Positions 26,425 to 35,681 of a stretch of 64,000 bases of DNA are shown here, piece after piece. Each line of letters starts with the position of its first letter. Position 1 is the stretch's first letter. The position numbers and the translations under genes were made by a program. Where the stretch lies: contig CAJVZH010000006.1 in assembly GCA_913020715.1 (NCBI GenBank), positions 1 to 64,000 on the forward strand, in the 5' to 3' direction. The notes beneath the pieces were generated by a model. The model searched no databases. It had not been told where the DNA came from and worked only from the letters and a program-made list of their open reading frames with translations. Origin of the DNA: an uncultured Gammaproteobacteria bacterium (GTDB lineage: Bacteria; Pseudomonadota; Gammaproteobacteria; PS1; Pseudothioglobaceae).

Positions 26425-27567
26425 TTAATTTTTGTGATCGGTACTAAAGCGCACTTCAAGTTTTTTGGAATACCGTGACATTGAGTAAAGAAATACCCAC
26501 ATAGTCATTGTTACAAAGACAAAGCCCTCAGTCTCACGACCCATCCAATGAATGTCGTTTGCGGTCATGTTAACCATGGCAAGCATGTCCATCAAGCCAA
26601 TAATTAGCACTAGTGTTGTATCCTTGAATAGCGAAATAGACGAACCCACTAAATTTGGAATCGATATTTTCAGTGCTTGAGGCAGGATAATAAGCGCATT
26701 TTTTTGAACGTAGTTAAGGCCGATCGCATCAGCCGCTTCGTATTGCCCAGTTGGAATAGCTTGTAGGCCACCACGAACGACCTCAGCAAAATAAGCTGCC
26801 TGGAACAATGTAATAGCAACTAACGCCCTTAGGAGTTTATCGAAGTCAACACCTCCCGTGAAAAACAAGGGCAAGACAAACGACGCCATAAAGAGAATAG
26901 TAATTAAAGGTACTGCGCGAATAAACTCAATATAAATCGTTGAAAAGAAATTGATTACTTTTAGGTCGGACTGCCTGCCTAGTGCCAGCATTACTCCTAT
27001 TGGAAAAGAAATAATAATGCCGACAGAGGCAATAATCAGAGTTAGCATCAAACCACCCCACTGGTGTGTTTCAACCTCTTCTAAACCAAAAACACCACCA
27101 GCTATTAAAAAGAAAGAGGCGATAGGAAAGCCAATAATCATTGCAAGAAAAAATCTGCTCTTGTGCTGATAGTTTCGAACTAGGCGCGCAATCACAAAAA
27201 GCAGTGCAGCCATAGCAAACACAATATCCACTCTCCAGACCAAATCACGCGGGTAGAAGCCATAGACAAACATGTCGAACTTTTCGTATATGAATGGCCA
27301 GCAGGCTGCTGAGCGGCCGCAAGTTACATTGGTAGCCATTACTTCTCCAAACTCAAATCCTAGAAAGCTAAATTCGCCGAAATTAAAGTTGGCGTCGAAA
27401 ATCATCCAATTCAACATTGGCGGGATGGTAACGTAAAGCATGTACAGTGCAGCAAGTGTTAAGCCCACATTAACTTTTGAAGAAAATAGGTTTGCTCTTA
27501 ACCAGTGGACAATGCCTACCTGGCTAATTGGCGGCTTTCTAAGTTCTTGTGATTCGAATACAGCCAT
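26425..27567 (-). CDS. aapM: Amino-acid ABC transporter permease AapM
   Basis: A 380-residue inner-membrane permease, longer than HisM-type permeases because of an N-terminal membrane region (about residues 35-165) before the transport core. The core carries [14 protein letters not shown] and the ATPase-docking (EAA) loop [13 protein letters not shown]. Size and architecture match AapM of the general L-amino-acid permease. Only 1 base separates it from aapQ. Confidence 0.9.
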   Translation of the reverse strand: MAVFESQELRKPPISQVGIVHWLRANLFSSKVNVGLTLAALYMLYVTIPPMLNWMIFDANFNFGEFSFLGFEFGEVMATNVTCGRSAACWPFIYEKFDMFVYGFYPRDLVWRVDIVFAMAALLFVIARLVRNYQHKSRFFLAMIIGFPIASFFLIAGGVFGLEEVETHQWGGLMLTLIIASVGIIISFPIGVMLALGRQSDLKVINFFSTIYIEFIRAVPLITILFMASFVLPLFFTGGVDFDKLLRALVAITLFQAAYFAEVVRGGLQAIPTGQYEAADAIGLNYVQKNALIILPQALKISIPNLVGSSISLFKDTTLVLIIGLMDMLAMVNMTANDIHWMGRETEGFVFVTMTMWVFLYSMSRYSKKLEVRFSTDHKN

Positions 27568-27568
27568 T

Positions 27569-28777
27569 TTATCGCCCCTTGATACTCATTTTCTTATTAA
27601 CAATATTGAGTAGTAGTGATATACATAAGGAAATTACCAAATACACGGCCATCGTCATTCCCAGAATTTCAACCGCCTGTCCAACCTGGTTGAGTACAGT
27701 TCCACCAAAGGCTGCCATTAGTTCGGGGTAGCCAATGGCAGTTGCCAATGAAGAGTTTTTGGTTAAATTCAGATATTGATTAATTGTTGGCGGGATGGCC
27801 ACTCTTAGGGCTTGCGGCAAGACCACCAATTTGAGTGATTGTGCCTGGGTGAGGCCAAGGGCAGCTGCAGCTTCTTTTTGACCCTTATCGACCGCCTCAA
27901 TTCCTGAACGAATGGCTTCGGCAATATAAGTGGCGGTATAAACGCTAAGTGAAAAAGTAAGTGCTAAAAATTCTGGAGAAAATGTTTTCCCTCCTTGAAA
28001 ATTAAAGCCTTTCAGCGAGGGGTAGTCAAGATGCATTGGTGAGCCCAATAGTAAAAAAACAACCAGCGGTAAGCCCAAAACCAATCCAATTGTGTATCCA
28101 ATAGTGCGAGTGTGGATGCCGGTCTCGTCGTGTTTCTTCTTAAAGTGGCGCCTCATGAAAACCGTTAATATAATGCCGAGAACAAAAGCAATCAGTACCC
28201 AGGCAAATCCTGGTTCAGATACGGGTTCTGGGACATAGATACCGCGCTTGTTAATGAAGACCGAGTCAAAGAAGTTAAAACTGCCACGGGGAGAGGGTAA
28301 GGTAATTAGGGCAATGTTGTACCAAAATAAGATTTGGATAAGAATTGGGATGTTTCTAAAGAGCTCAATGTAGCCCCCTGCTAGCTTGGAAATTAACCAG
28401 TTGTTTGAGAGTCTGGCAATACCAATGATAAGGCCAATAATGGTTGCAAAAACAATACCCACAACTGCAACCACTAGAGTGTTAATCAAGCCAACATAAA
28501 AAACTCGTAGGTTGGAGTGCTCGGGTGTGTAGGCGATCATGGATTCGTTAATATCGAAGCCCGCCCTATTCGATAAAAAAGCAAACCCTGTGTGAATCTC
28601 ACGTGCCTCAATATTGGCTATCAAGTTATCAATGCCGGAATAAAAAACAAAAGCAATAATTAGTAAAGTGATAACTTGAAACGCAATAGCTCTCGTTTCG
28701 TTGTTATTAAGAAAGGAGATTATGGTGTTATCTTTTTTCATGATGGGGTTTAACTGGGTGAAGAAAGTGTTTAACAA
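27569..28777 (-). CDS. aapQ: Amino-acid ABC transporter permease AapQ
   Basis: A 402-residue permease paired with AapM. It has an N-terminal membrane helix (about 30-50), a long periplasmic segment, then the transport core with ELFRNIPILIQILFWYN and the docking loop GQKEAAAALGLTQ. Its long inserted region between core helices is typical of AapQ. Separated from aapJ by 148 bases containing an intrinsic terminator. Confidence 0.9.
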   Translation of the reverse strand: MLNTFFTQLNPIMKKDNTIISFLNNNETRAIAFQVITLLIIAFVFYSGIDNLIANIEAREIHTGFAFLSNRAGFDINESMIAYTPEHSNLRVFYVGLINTLVVAVVGIVFATIIGLIIGIARLSNNWLISKLAGGYIELFRNIPILIQILFWYNIALITLPSPRGSFNFFDSVFINKRGIYVPEPVSEPGFAWVLIAFVLGIILTVFMRRHFKKKHDETGIHTRTIGYTIGLVLGLPLVVFLLLGSPMHLDYPSLKGFNFQGGKTFSPEFLALTFSLSVYTATYIAEAIRSGIEAVDKGQKEAAAALGLTQAQSLKLVVLPQALRVAIPPTINQYLNLTKNSSLATAIGYPELMAAFGGTVLNQVGQAVEILGMTMAVYLVISLCISLLLNIVNKKMSIKGR

Positions 28778-28871
28778 TTAACTATCAAGTGCGACAAGTG
28801 TCTCAAATTATTACAATCAGTATACGTTTAATCAAATTCACTGAATTAAAACTTGAATTATTAAATAGTAA

Positions 28872-28904
28872 ATAAAAAACCAGCCCACAAAGAGTGGGCT
28901 GGTT
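28872..28904 (-). terminator. Intrinsic terminator between aapJ and aapQ
   Basis: On the minus strand a perfect 10-base stem AACCAGCCCA / TGGGCTGGTT with a 7-base loop is followed by a T-rich tail. It sits 22 bases after the aapJ stop. It should end most transcripts after the binding-protein gene and let a minority read into aapQMP. Confidence 0.9.
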
Positions 28905-28925
28905 AGGTGTTACTATGTTGGTTGG

Positions 28926-29933
28926 TTATCTAAACGGAGCTGAGTATAAGATACCACCATTTGTCCATAGTGCATTTACACCACGAGCAATACCGATTGG
29001 CGTGCTAAGACCGATGTTGCGCTCGAAGCTTTCAGCGTAGTTACCAACTTGAGCAATGATGTTGTAAGTCCAGTCTGAACTTAGACCAACATACTCATGT
29101 GTGTTGCCAGAACGACCCATTAAGCGCTCACGCTCAGGGTTGTTAGAAACAACATCAACAGTGGCACTAGTTACGCCGATTTCTTCCGCAGTAATCATGG
29201 CATTTAGAGACCAACGAACAATGTTAAACCACTGGTCGTCGCCTTGGCGCACTACAGGGCCTAAAGGCTCTTTTGAGATGATTTCAGGCAATACAACATG
29301 CTCTGAAGGGTCATTAGTTGCTGTACGCTGGGAATACAATCCAGAGGCGTCAGTTGTCAACACATCACAACGACCCGCGTCATAGTTCGCAGTTGTTTGA
29401 GCATTCGTATCAGATACTACTGAAGTGTATTCAATGCCATTTGATTTTGCCCAGTCAGCAAGATTAAGCTCAGTTGTTGTTCCTGCTTGAATACAAACAG
29501 CAGCACCACCAAGGTCATAGGCTGTATCTATACCAAGTGAGGCTTTGACCATAAATCCTTGACCGTCGTAGTAGTTAACACCAGCAAAGTTAAGACCTAG
29601 TGAAGCATCACGAGTAATCGTCCATGTTGTGTTTCTAGATAACATGTCAATTTCACCTGATTGCAACGCAGTGAATCTTTCTTTGGCTGTTAATGGTACG
29701 AATGTAACCGCGGTTGCATCGCCAAGTGTTGCAGCAGCTACAGCGCGACACACGTCAACGTCAATACCTGTCCAAGTACCTGATGAATCAGCTGCAGAAA
29801 AACCCGCAAGACCTTTTGATACACCACATTTAACGCTGCCATTGGCTTGAACGTCCTGAAGTGTTCCTGCTTGCACAGCAAACGCACTAAGCGCTAAAAC
29901 TGAAGCAACAGAGAATTTTACTAATTGTTTCAT
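28926..29933 (-). CDS. aapJ: General L-amino-acid ABC transporter substrate-binding protein AapJ
   Basis: Periplasmic binding protein for broad polar amino-acid uptake. 335 residues with a signal peptide (1-22, cleavage after VQA), then the type-II binding fold of the SBP_bac_3 family: GFSAADSSGTWTGIDVDVCRAVAAA, the ligand-contact region MLSRNTTWT, and the AapJ-type long C-terminal part. A strong ribosome site (AAAGGGGAA) precedes the ATG, in keeping with high expression. First gene of aapJQMP. Confidence 0.93.
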   Translation of the reverse strand: MKQLVKFSVASVLALSAFAVQAGTLQDVQANGSVKCGVSKGLAGFSAADSSGTWTGIDVDVCRAVAAATLGDATAVTFVPLTAKERFTALQSGEIDMLSRNTTWTITRDASLGLNFAGVNYYDGQGFMVKASLGIDTAYDLGGAAVCIQAGTTTELNLADWAKSNGIEYTSVVSDTNAQTTANYDAGRCDVLTTDASGLYSQRTATNDPSEHVVLPEIISKEPLGPVVRQGDDQWFNIVRWSLNAMITAEEIGVTSATVDVVSNNPERERLMGRSGNTHEYVGLSSDWTYNIIAQVGNYAESFERNIGLSTPIGIARGVNALWTNGGILYSAPFR

Positions 29934-30405
29934 TTATTTCCCCTTTGTATTATTAAAAGTTTACTAATCCTGAGGATCCCCCCTAGGAATAACGAAGTTT
30001 ATATTAAGCATGGTTCGGTAGCAAACTAGTTAAACTACAAAAGAATAAAATTAATAATTAGAAGACATATTCTAATAAAAACAAAGAGTTTATTCTGTTT
30101 TTTTATTAAGAATTATTATTTTTCAAACACTAAAGTTAGTTTAATTCACTAATTATTGAAATAATTATAACTTAATTAGCACAAAATACCTTGCAGTCAA
30201 CCCTTAATTAGACAAGGACTTCATTACTTGAGGCCGCTTCACTCTGTGTAGACAAAAACACCTATAAATACATTAAAATCAACCAGTTATTTAATTTTTA
30301 GTTATTTATTACAACCACTTATTGTAAATCAAGCAGCCAACTACAGTTATTTATTACTACTACTGGTATAAAATAACTAAATATTGACACTATCTTGCTT
30401 CAAAA
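29934..30405. other. Divergent regulatory region aapJ / HTH-nadE
   Basis: 472 bases with no gene on either strand that I can support. The aapJ side holds its ribosome site and AT-rich leader, including a short ATTAATTATT/AATAATT-rich stretch. The nadE side holds four copies of AGTTATTT and a possible -10 (TATAAA, 30367-30372), described separately. The length is unusual for this compact window and suggests dual regulation. Confidence 0.6.
30285..30378 (+). repeat. Four AGTTATTT motifs upstream of HTH-nadE (candidate operator)
   Basis: AGTTATTT occurs at 30285-30292, 30300-30307 and 30345-30352, and inverted (AAATAACT) at 30371-30378. The second and third copies extend to an exact 13-base repeat AGTTATTTATTAC, 45 bases apart. 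The inverted copy overlaps a possible -10 box TATAAA at 30367-30372, 33-38 bases before the ATG. Local AT-richness raises the chance of random occurrence, but the exact 13-mer is notable. Confidence 0.5.
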
Positions 30406-32277
30406 ATGAACAGTAAAACCTCTGAATACCTTGATATGGTACGCCTTAAGACGGGTTTGTCGGATTACAAAATTGCTAAAAAATACGACATTAATCAGTC
30501 CAATCTGAGCAAATACAGTTCTGGTAAGGCGGCTTTGAGTGAAACACACGCTTGGCTGTTTGCAAACATCCTTGATCTGGATCCAGCAGAAATTGTTGCA
30601 AATACCAAACTTGAGCATGCGTTAAATTCTGACAATAAAACTAAAGCCAAATTTTGGCAGGAACAGCTCAATAAAATATTAGCCGATACACAACCTATTA
30701 ATATTCAAATCGTCCAATTTCACGCTATTGTTGGCAATATCTCCAATAACGCAAGGGAAATCCTTGATATGAGTATCGAGGCGCACGATCTTGGTGCGCA
30801 TATGATTGTTTTTCCAGAATTGGCACTAACAGGCTACCCTCCAGAAGACCTTTTGTTGCGAGCGGGGTTTATCAAGCAGGTTGAGTTTCATATTAACGAG
30901 CTGTGCAAGAAACTACCCTCTTCAATTATGGTTGTGTTTGGCGCGCCAAGCTCTGCCAATGAAGCCCTTTATAACAGCGCTTACTGCATTCATAAAAACA
31001 AAGTGATGCACGTTTATCACAAACGATCCCTGCCCAATTATGGTGTATTTGATGAAAAACGCTACTTTAGCCCAGGCGATAGAGCGCTTGTTTTTGAACA
31101 CCAAGGCAGAAATATTGGTGTGTTAATTTGTGAAGATGCCTGGGTAGGCAACCCCCTAGAAAAATCCTGCCAAGCCAATGCTGATTTGATTATTAGCTTA
31201 AATGCCTCTCCTTTTCAATCGGGCAAGTCTCAACAGCGCTTTGACCTTTATCGCCAGCACGCACTTAAATGGGGTGTCGATTTGCTTTATGTTAATTCCG
31301 TAGGCGGGCAAGACGAGCTGGTATTTGATGGCGGCTCTTTTATGATGAGCGCCAAAGGCAAGATAATTCAGCAACTGCCATTTTTTGAGAGTTGCCAGGT
31401 GTTGCATAGCAAACCTTGCACCCATACTGATCTCTCTGAGACTGCTTTAACCTACAAAGCACTTGTGCTTGCTACGAAAGATTACGTCTGTGGCAATGGC
31501 TTTGCTGGTTCTCTGATTGGCCTTTCTGGCGGTATTGATTCTGCACTCACGCTTGCAATAGCAGTTGACGCTCTTGGTGCTGAAAACGTCAGTGCGGTCA
31601 TGATGCCTTATCAGTTCACTTCTGACATGAGTCTCGAGGATGCTGAAGGGCAATCGAAGACTCAAGGCGTTCATTATTCGAGTATCGATATCCATCAAAT
31701 GGTTACGGCCTTTAATATGTCTTTGTTTGATTTGTTCGATGGTGCCGAAAAAGACACTACTGAAGAAAATATTCAAGCCAGAGTTCGTGGGGTATTGCTC
31801 ATGGCCTTATCTAATAAATGGCATAAGATGGTGTTGGCGACTGGCAATAAATCTGAAATGTCTGTGGGTTACGCTACCTTGTATGGCGACATGTGCGGCG
31901 GCTTTGCGCCGCTTAAAGACATCTCTAAAACGCTTGTTTATCAACTAGCTAACTATCGTAATTCGCTCTCTAAAGTCATTCCCGAGCGAGTGATTACCAG
32001 GCTCCCTTCTGCCGAACTGGCGCCCGATCAAGTTGACCAAGACTCGCTTCCGCCGTACGATGCTCTAGATGATATTCTAATGCGATTTGTTGAAATGAAA
32101 CTTTCTGTTGAAGAAATTGCTCAACACGGACATGACGTGGAACTGGTTAGAAAAGTCACTTCAATGGTGCTTAAGAACGAATACAAAAGACGCCAATCAG
32201 CCCCTGGACCAAAAGTCAGTAGTAATGCCTTTGGCAAGGAAAGACGCTATCCAATGACTTCTAAGTTCAAACCTTAG
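30406..32277 (+). CDS. nadE: NAD synthetase (glutamine-dependent) with N-terminal DUF3693/XRE-like HTH domain
   Basis: Makes NAD+ from deamido-NAD+, ATP and glutamine-derived ammonia. 623 residues, about 80 longer than proteobacterial NadE. Residues 1-92 are a helix-turn-helix region (YLDMVRLKTGLSDYKIAKKY, then NQSNLSKYSSGKAALS) resembling phage-type DUF3693 repressors. Residues from about 98 form the nitrilase-type glutaminase with Glu138, Lys206 and Cys242 (GVLICEDAW). The synthetase domain has the PP-loop SGGIDS at 374-379. No ATG, GTG or TTG codon occurs between codons 70 and 121, so NadE cannot start separately without losing its first strand. The fusion is therefore real as sequenced. 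Single-gene unit, divergent from aapJ; downstream genes converge. Confidence 0.93.
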   Translation: MNSKTSEYLDMVRLKTGLSDYKIAKKYDINQSNLSKYSSGKAALSETHAWLFANILDLDPAEIVANTKLEHALNSDNKTKAKFWQEQLNKILADTQPINIQIVQFHAIVGNISNNAREILDMSIEAHDLGAHMIVFPELALTGYPPEDLLLRAGFIKQVEFHINELCKKLPSSIMVVFGAPSSANEALYNSAYCIHKNKVMHVYHKRSLPNYGVFDEKRYFSPGDRALVFEHQGRNIGVLICEDAWVGNPLEKSCQANADLIISLNASPFQSGKSQQRFDLYRQHALKWGVDLLYVNSVGGQDELVFDGGSFMMSAKGKIIQQLPFFESCQVLHSKPCTHTDLSETALTYKALVLATKDYVCGNGFAGSLIGLSGGIDSALTLAIAVDALGAENVSAVMMPYQFTSDMSLEDAEGQSKTQGVHYSSIDIHQMVTAFNMSLFDLFDGAEKDTTEENIQARVRGVLLMALSNKWHKMVLATGNKSEMSVGYATLYGDMCGGFAPLKDISKTLVYQLANYRNSLSKVIPERVITRLPSAELAPDQVDQDSLPPYDALDDILMRFVEMKLSVEEIAQHGHDVELVRKVTSMVLKNEYKRRQSAPGPKVSSNAFGKERRYPMTSKFKP

Positions 32278-32287
32278 GGCCTTCACT

Positions 32288-33028
32288 TTATTTTGGGTGT
32301 TGTAGGTAAGGAGTGAATTTGATTTCAAGATACTTCACCAATTGAGTGACTAAAAAATTAAGAACCAAATACAACAAACCTGCAATCAAGAAAATTTCTA
32401 CTGGCGTCCAGTATTTAGCAATAATTTGCTTGGCAATGCCTGTAATTTCCATCAAAGTGATAATACTAACAAGGGAGGTTCCCTTGACCATTAAAATCAT
32501 TTCGTTGCCATAAGCTGGCAGTGCCTGCCTAAAAGCAATAGGAAAGATGATTCGTCGATAAAGCAACAGCCCGCTCATTCCCATTGCTCGAGCAGATTCA
32601 ATTTGGCCGTATGGCACCGATTGCAAGCCGCCCCGAATTATTTCCGCTGTGTAGGCTCCTGTGTTTAGCGTTAGCGCAAGAATACCACACCAATAAGCCT
32701 CTCTTAAAAATGGCCACAGAAAGCTTTGTTGAACGAATTCAAATTGCCCTAAGCCGTAATAAAGTAAAAATACTTGCACCAAAAGTGGCGAACCCCTAAA
32801 GTAAAAAACATAACCACGGGAAAATCCATTAAGCAGCCTATTATCAGAAAGGCGCATCATTGCAATTCCTAATGCCAAAAATAAGCCAGCCAATAACGAG
32901 ATTGAAACCAACTCAATGGTTAACGGCACACCTTTAAGTAGGTCTGGAAGCTTCTCACACATTAAATTAAAGTTAAGCCAACTCTCTCTGCCGGGCAACC
33001 CTTCACACATTTGATAATAACTTGACAT
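32288..33028 (-). CDS. Polar amino-acid ABC transporter permease (HisM/ArtM/OccM type)
   Basis: A 246-residue inner-membrane permease with about five hydrophobic segments, the conserved YFRGSPLLVQVFLLYYG segment and the ATPase-docking loop GQIESARAMGMSG. Second of a pair of short permeases, 2 bases after its partner. The set resembles histidine/arginine/opine importers. The exact ligand is not readable from sequence. Confidence 0.88.
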   Translation of the reverse strand: MSSYYQMCEGLPGRESWLNFNLMCEKLPDLLKGVPLTIELVSISLLAGLFLALGIAMMRLSDNRLLNGFSRGYVFYFRGSPLLVQVFLLYYGLGQFEFVQQSFLWPFLREAYWCGILALTLNTGAYTAEIIRGGLQSVPYGQIESARAMGMSGLLLYRRIIFPIAFRQALPAYGNEMILMVKGTSLVSIITLMEITGIAKQIIAKYWTPVEIFLIAGLLYLVLNFLVTQLVKYLEIKFTPYLQHPK

Positions 33029-33030
33029 AG

Positions 33031-33750
33031 TTACGCCCTCCTCACGCCTTTATTGGCCCAACTTTCTGCACTATTCAGTGCTTTTGAAGAAACTGTTGTG
33101 AGGGTCAAATATAAGAGTGCGGCAAAAATATAGAAAACAAACGGCTCTTTGGTGTTGCCTGCAGCAATCTGAGCGGTGCGCATAATTTCAGCAATTGCCA
33201 TGACACTGATCAGGGCCGTGTCTTTTAATGTTAACTGCCAGACATTGCCTAAACCCGGCAACGCATAGCGCAAGACTTGCGGTATGAGAACGCGATGAAA
33301 TATTTGGAATTTGGACATGCCAACAGACTTCGCTGCCTCTACCTGGCCCTTTGGTACGGCCAAGAAAGAGCCGCGTATTACCTCTGTAGAATATGCACCA
33401 GAAACAAGTCCAACCGCAATTGCGGCAGTTAAAAAAACCGGAAATTCAAAATACTCATGGTAATCAAACAGACTTTTTGCTGCAGCCATTAGGGCGTTAT
33501 TAAAGCCAAAGAAAAACAAGTAAATAACCAGCAATTCGGGTATGCCTCTTATAACGGTTGTGTATGTATTGCCGAACGATCTGATAATAACACTGTGTGA
33601 CAGTTTGGCCATTGTGCCAAAAACAGAAAACACCAGGCCAATAGCCATTGCTGAAACACTAACCAGAAGTGTTATAAACATACCAGCAAGCATTTCATCA
33701 CCCCAGCCGGTGTCGTCAAACGCAAGAAAGCTTAAGAAGTCCATAAGCAA
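33031..33750 (-). CDS. Polar amino-acid ABC transporter permease (HisQ/ArtQ/OccQ type)
   Basis: A 239-residue permease with the segment TVIRGIPELLVIYLFFFG and docking loop GQVEAAKSVGMSK. It abuts the ATPase gene with no intergenic base and forms the heterodimeric channel with the downstream permease. Family-level identification only; the neighbouring dehydrogenase genes suggest an opine- or imino-acid-like ligand. Confidence 0.88.
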   Translation of the reverse strand: MLMDFLSFLAFDDTGWGDEMLAGMFITLLVSVSAMAIGLVFSVFGTMAKLSHSVIIRSFGNTYTTVIRGIPELLVIYLFFFGFNNALMAAAKSLFDYHEYFEFPVFLTAAIAVGLVSGAYSTEVIRGSFLAVPKGQVEAAKSVGMSKFQIFHRVLIPQVLRYALPGLGNVWQLTLKDTALISVMAIAEIMRTAQIAAGNTKEPFVFYIFAALLYLTLTTVSSKALNSAESWANKGVRRA

Positions 33751-34521
33751 CTACCCCTCAAGATTTGAAGCCAAAAACTGCTTTAAGCGCTCAGATTTCG
33801 GGGAGTTAAAGATTTCGCTTGGCGAGCCCTGCTCTTCAATGCGGCCTTGATGAAGAAAGATCACTTTGGATGCCACTTCTTTTGCAAAGCCCATTTCATG
33901 GGTAACGACAATCATTGTTCTCCCTTCTTCTGCAAGTGATTTCATCACCTTTAAAACTTCTCCAACTAATTCCGGGTCGAGCGATGATGTTGGCTCATCA
34001 AATAGTAAAATATCGGGCTTGACCGCTAAAGCTCTAGCAATAGCCACTCTTTGTTGTTGACCGCCAGATAGATTTGATGGGTACTGATCGGCTTTTTCAG
34101 TAATACCAACTTTTGTCAGTAATTCCAAACCGAGCTTTGTGGCCTCAATTTTGTTAATTTTTTGTACGTGTACTGGCGCTTCAATGACATTTTGCAATAC
34201 TGTCATGTGCGACCAAAGATTAAAGCTTTGAAAAACCATTGCAAGTTTTGTTCTAATACGATCAACTTGCTGGTGATCTGTTGGGCAGGGCTGGCCTTTT
34301 TTGTCTTGCCCCATCTTGATCAACTCGCCATTGACCCAAACCTCGCCTGAATTTGGTGTTTCGAGTAAGTTGATGCAGCGTAGTAAGGTGCTTTTTCCAG
34401 AACCACTGGAGCCGATGATGCAAATTACATCACCCTGGTTGGCTGTAAGAGAGACATCTTTAATAACCTCCAGATCGCCAAAAGATTTTACTAGATGTTT
34501 AATTTCTAAAGTATTTGCCAT
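33751..34521 (-). CDS. Polar amino-acid ABC transporter ATP-binding protein (HisP type)
   Basis: 256 residues with Walker [10 protein letters not shown], the longer HisP-like insertion before the Q-loop, [11 protein letters not shown], signature [15 protein letters not shown], Walker [14 protein letters not shown] and the switch histidine in VVTHEMGFA. It heads the membrane part of the second importer and lies after an intrinsic terminator that separates it from its binding-protein gene. Confidence 0.9.
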   Translation of the reverse strand: MANTLEIKHLVKSFGDLEVIKDVSLTANQGDVICIIGSSGSGKSTLLRCINLLETPNSGEVWVNGELIKMGQDKKGQPCPTDHQQVDRIRTKLAMVFQSFNLWSHMTVLQNVIEAPVHVQKINKIEATKLGLELLTKVGITEKADQYPSNLSGGQQQRVAIARALAVKPDILLFDEPTSSLDPELVGEVLKVMKSLAEEGRTMIVVTHEMGFAKEVASKVIFLHQGRIEEQGSPSEIFNSPKSERLKQFLASNLEG

Positions 34522-34604
34522 TTTTTTCTCGTGTTAATTATTGCTGCTATTTTAACAAACAGAGTCTTGAAGGCCCTGTCTAAGTAATTACTACTGTTTT
34601 GGAT

Positions 34605-34631
34605 AAAAAAGCGGCCACAAAATGTGACCGC
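34605..34631 (-). terminator. Intrinsic terminator between binding-protein and ATPase genes
   Basis: On the minus strand the stem GCGGTCACA / TGTGGCCGC (9 bases with one G-T wobble), 3-base loop, then six U residues. It lies 24 bases after the stop of the binding-protein gene, the same design as in the aap operon. Confidence 0.88.
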
Positions 34632-34654
34632 CTCTATAAAAAATAACTCAGTAA

Positions 34655-35476
34655 TTACATTGAGATATCTTTACCGAACCATTTAACAAAGTGAGCTGCC
34701 AATGTACCGTCAGCTCTTGCTTCATTAATTGCTTTGTTGAACATAGCCTTAAGGTCTCTATCGGCTTGACGCAAACCAACACCTACACCAGGACCAAAAG
34801 CACCACCGCCCAATTTAGGGCCGAAGAATACTACTTTAGAGCCGCTTGAGCTGTCCATAAAGTCTTGAAGAGAGCTAGTGTCAGAAAGTGCAGCGTCGAT
34901 TCTACCCGCAGCCAAATCTAATTGTAGGTTTTGCTGTGTGTCGTACACTTTAACAGTTACCATACCACCCAAGGCTTCTCTTACGAAGTTTTCATGAGTT
35001 GTAGAACCTTGAACACCAACTACACCGCCGTTAAGCGCCGCTCTTAGTGCATCAATCAAATCCGAATGACCTAGGTCTAGGTTAACGCTGCCAGTCTCGC
35101 CCATTTGTGCAAGAATAGAAGAGTTGCGTGCCGCGAATGAAGCCGGCTCTGTTGCGTAACCTTGAGAAAAGTCAATAACTTGCATTCTTTCAGAAGTAAT
35201 TGACATACCCGCCATAATAACGTCGTATTTGCCGTTTTGAAGGGCTGGAATAATACCGTCCCAATCTTGAGCAACAAATTCACAAGTTACGCCCATTCTG
35301 TCACACAAGTCGTTTGCCAAGTCAATCTCAGCACCCTCAAGCTCGCCAGAAGCGCTTGTACCATTCCACGGGGGGTATGCACCCTCAGTACCAATTTTAA
35401 CTGTTGACCAAGCACCACCAAAGGCACTGGTCGCCATTGAGACGCCAAGTAGAGTCATCACTAGTTTTTTATTCAT
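34655..35476 (-). CDS. Periplasmic polar amino-acid binding protein (HisJ/ArgT/OccT family)
   Basis: A 273-residue SBP_bac_3 protein. I place the start at the ATG at 35476 because AAGGAG lies 7 bases upstream and the product then begins with a normal signal peptide (1-20, ending SAFGGA). A longer frame to 35518 would add an unlikely 14 residues. The ligand-site pattern TEGAYPPWNG, DLANDLCDRMG and VIMAGMSITSERMQVIDFS is that of basic amino-acid and opine-binding proteins. First gene of the second importer. Divergent from the FAD-oxidase genes. Confidence 0.9.
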   Translation of the reverse strand: MNKKLVMTLLGVSMATSAFGGAWSTVKIGTEGAYPPWNGTSASGELEGAEIDLANDLCDRMGVTCEFVAQDWDGIIPALQNGKYDVIMAGMSITSERMQVIDFSQGYATEPASFAARNSSILAQMGETGSVNLDLGHSDLIDALRAALNGGVVGVQGSTTHENFVREALGGMVTVKVYDTQQNLQLDLAAGRIDAALSDTSSLQDFMDSSSGSKVVFFGPKLGGGAFGPGVGVGLRQADRDLKAMFNKAINEARADGTLAAHFVKWFGKDISM

Positions 35477-35681
35477 TTTTTTCTCCTTTTTATGAAATAA
35501 AATATTCTGTAAAAGCAATATATAATCGCGTTTTCTTCTGCGATTTTATGAATATACCATAAACATTATCATAAATATAGTATTAATTCCTATAAAATCT
35601 AAAACGTTGCATTCAAGCCTTGTTCTATCAACACAAGGTCTTTGTTATATAATTAATTCATCCTGTGGGTTGTAGAAAAGA

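Noticed and set aside
30400-30618. Minus-strand frame of about 72 codons opposite the HTH part of nadE
   Set aside because: It mirrors the fused HTH coding region, has no ribosome site and no recognisable features.
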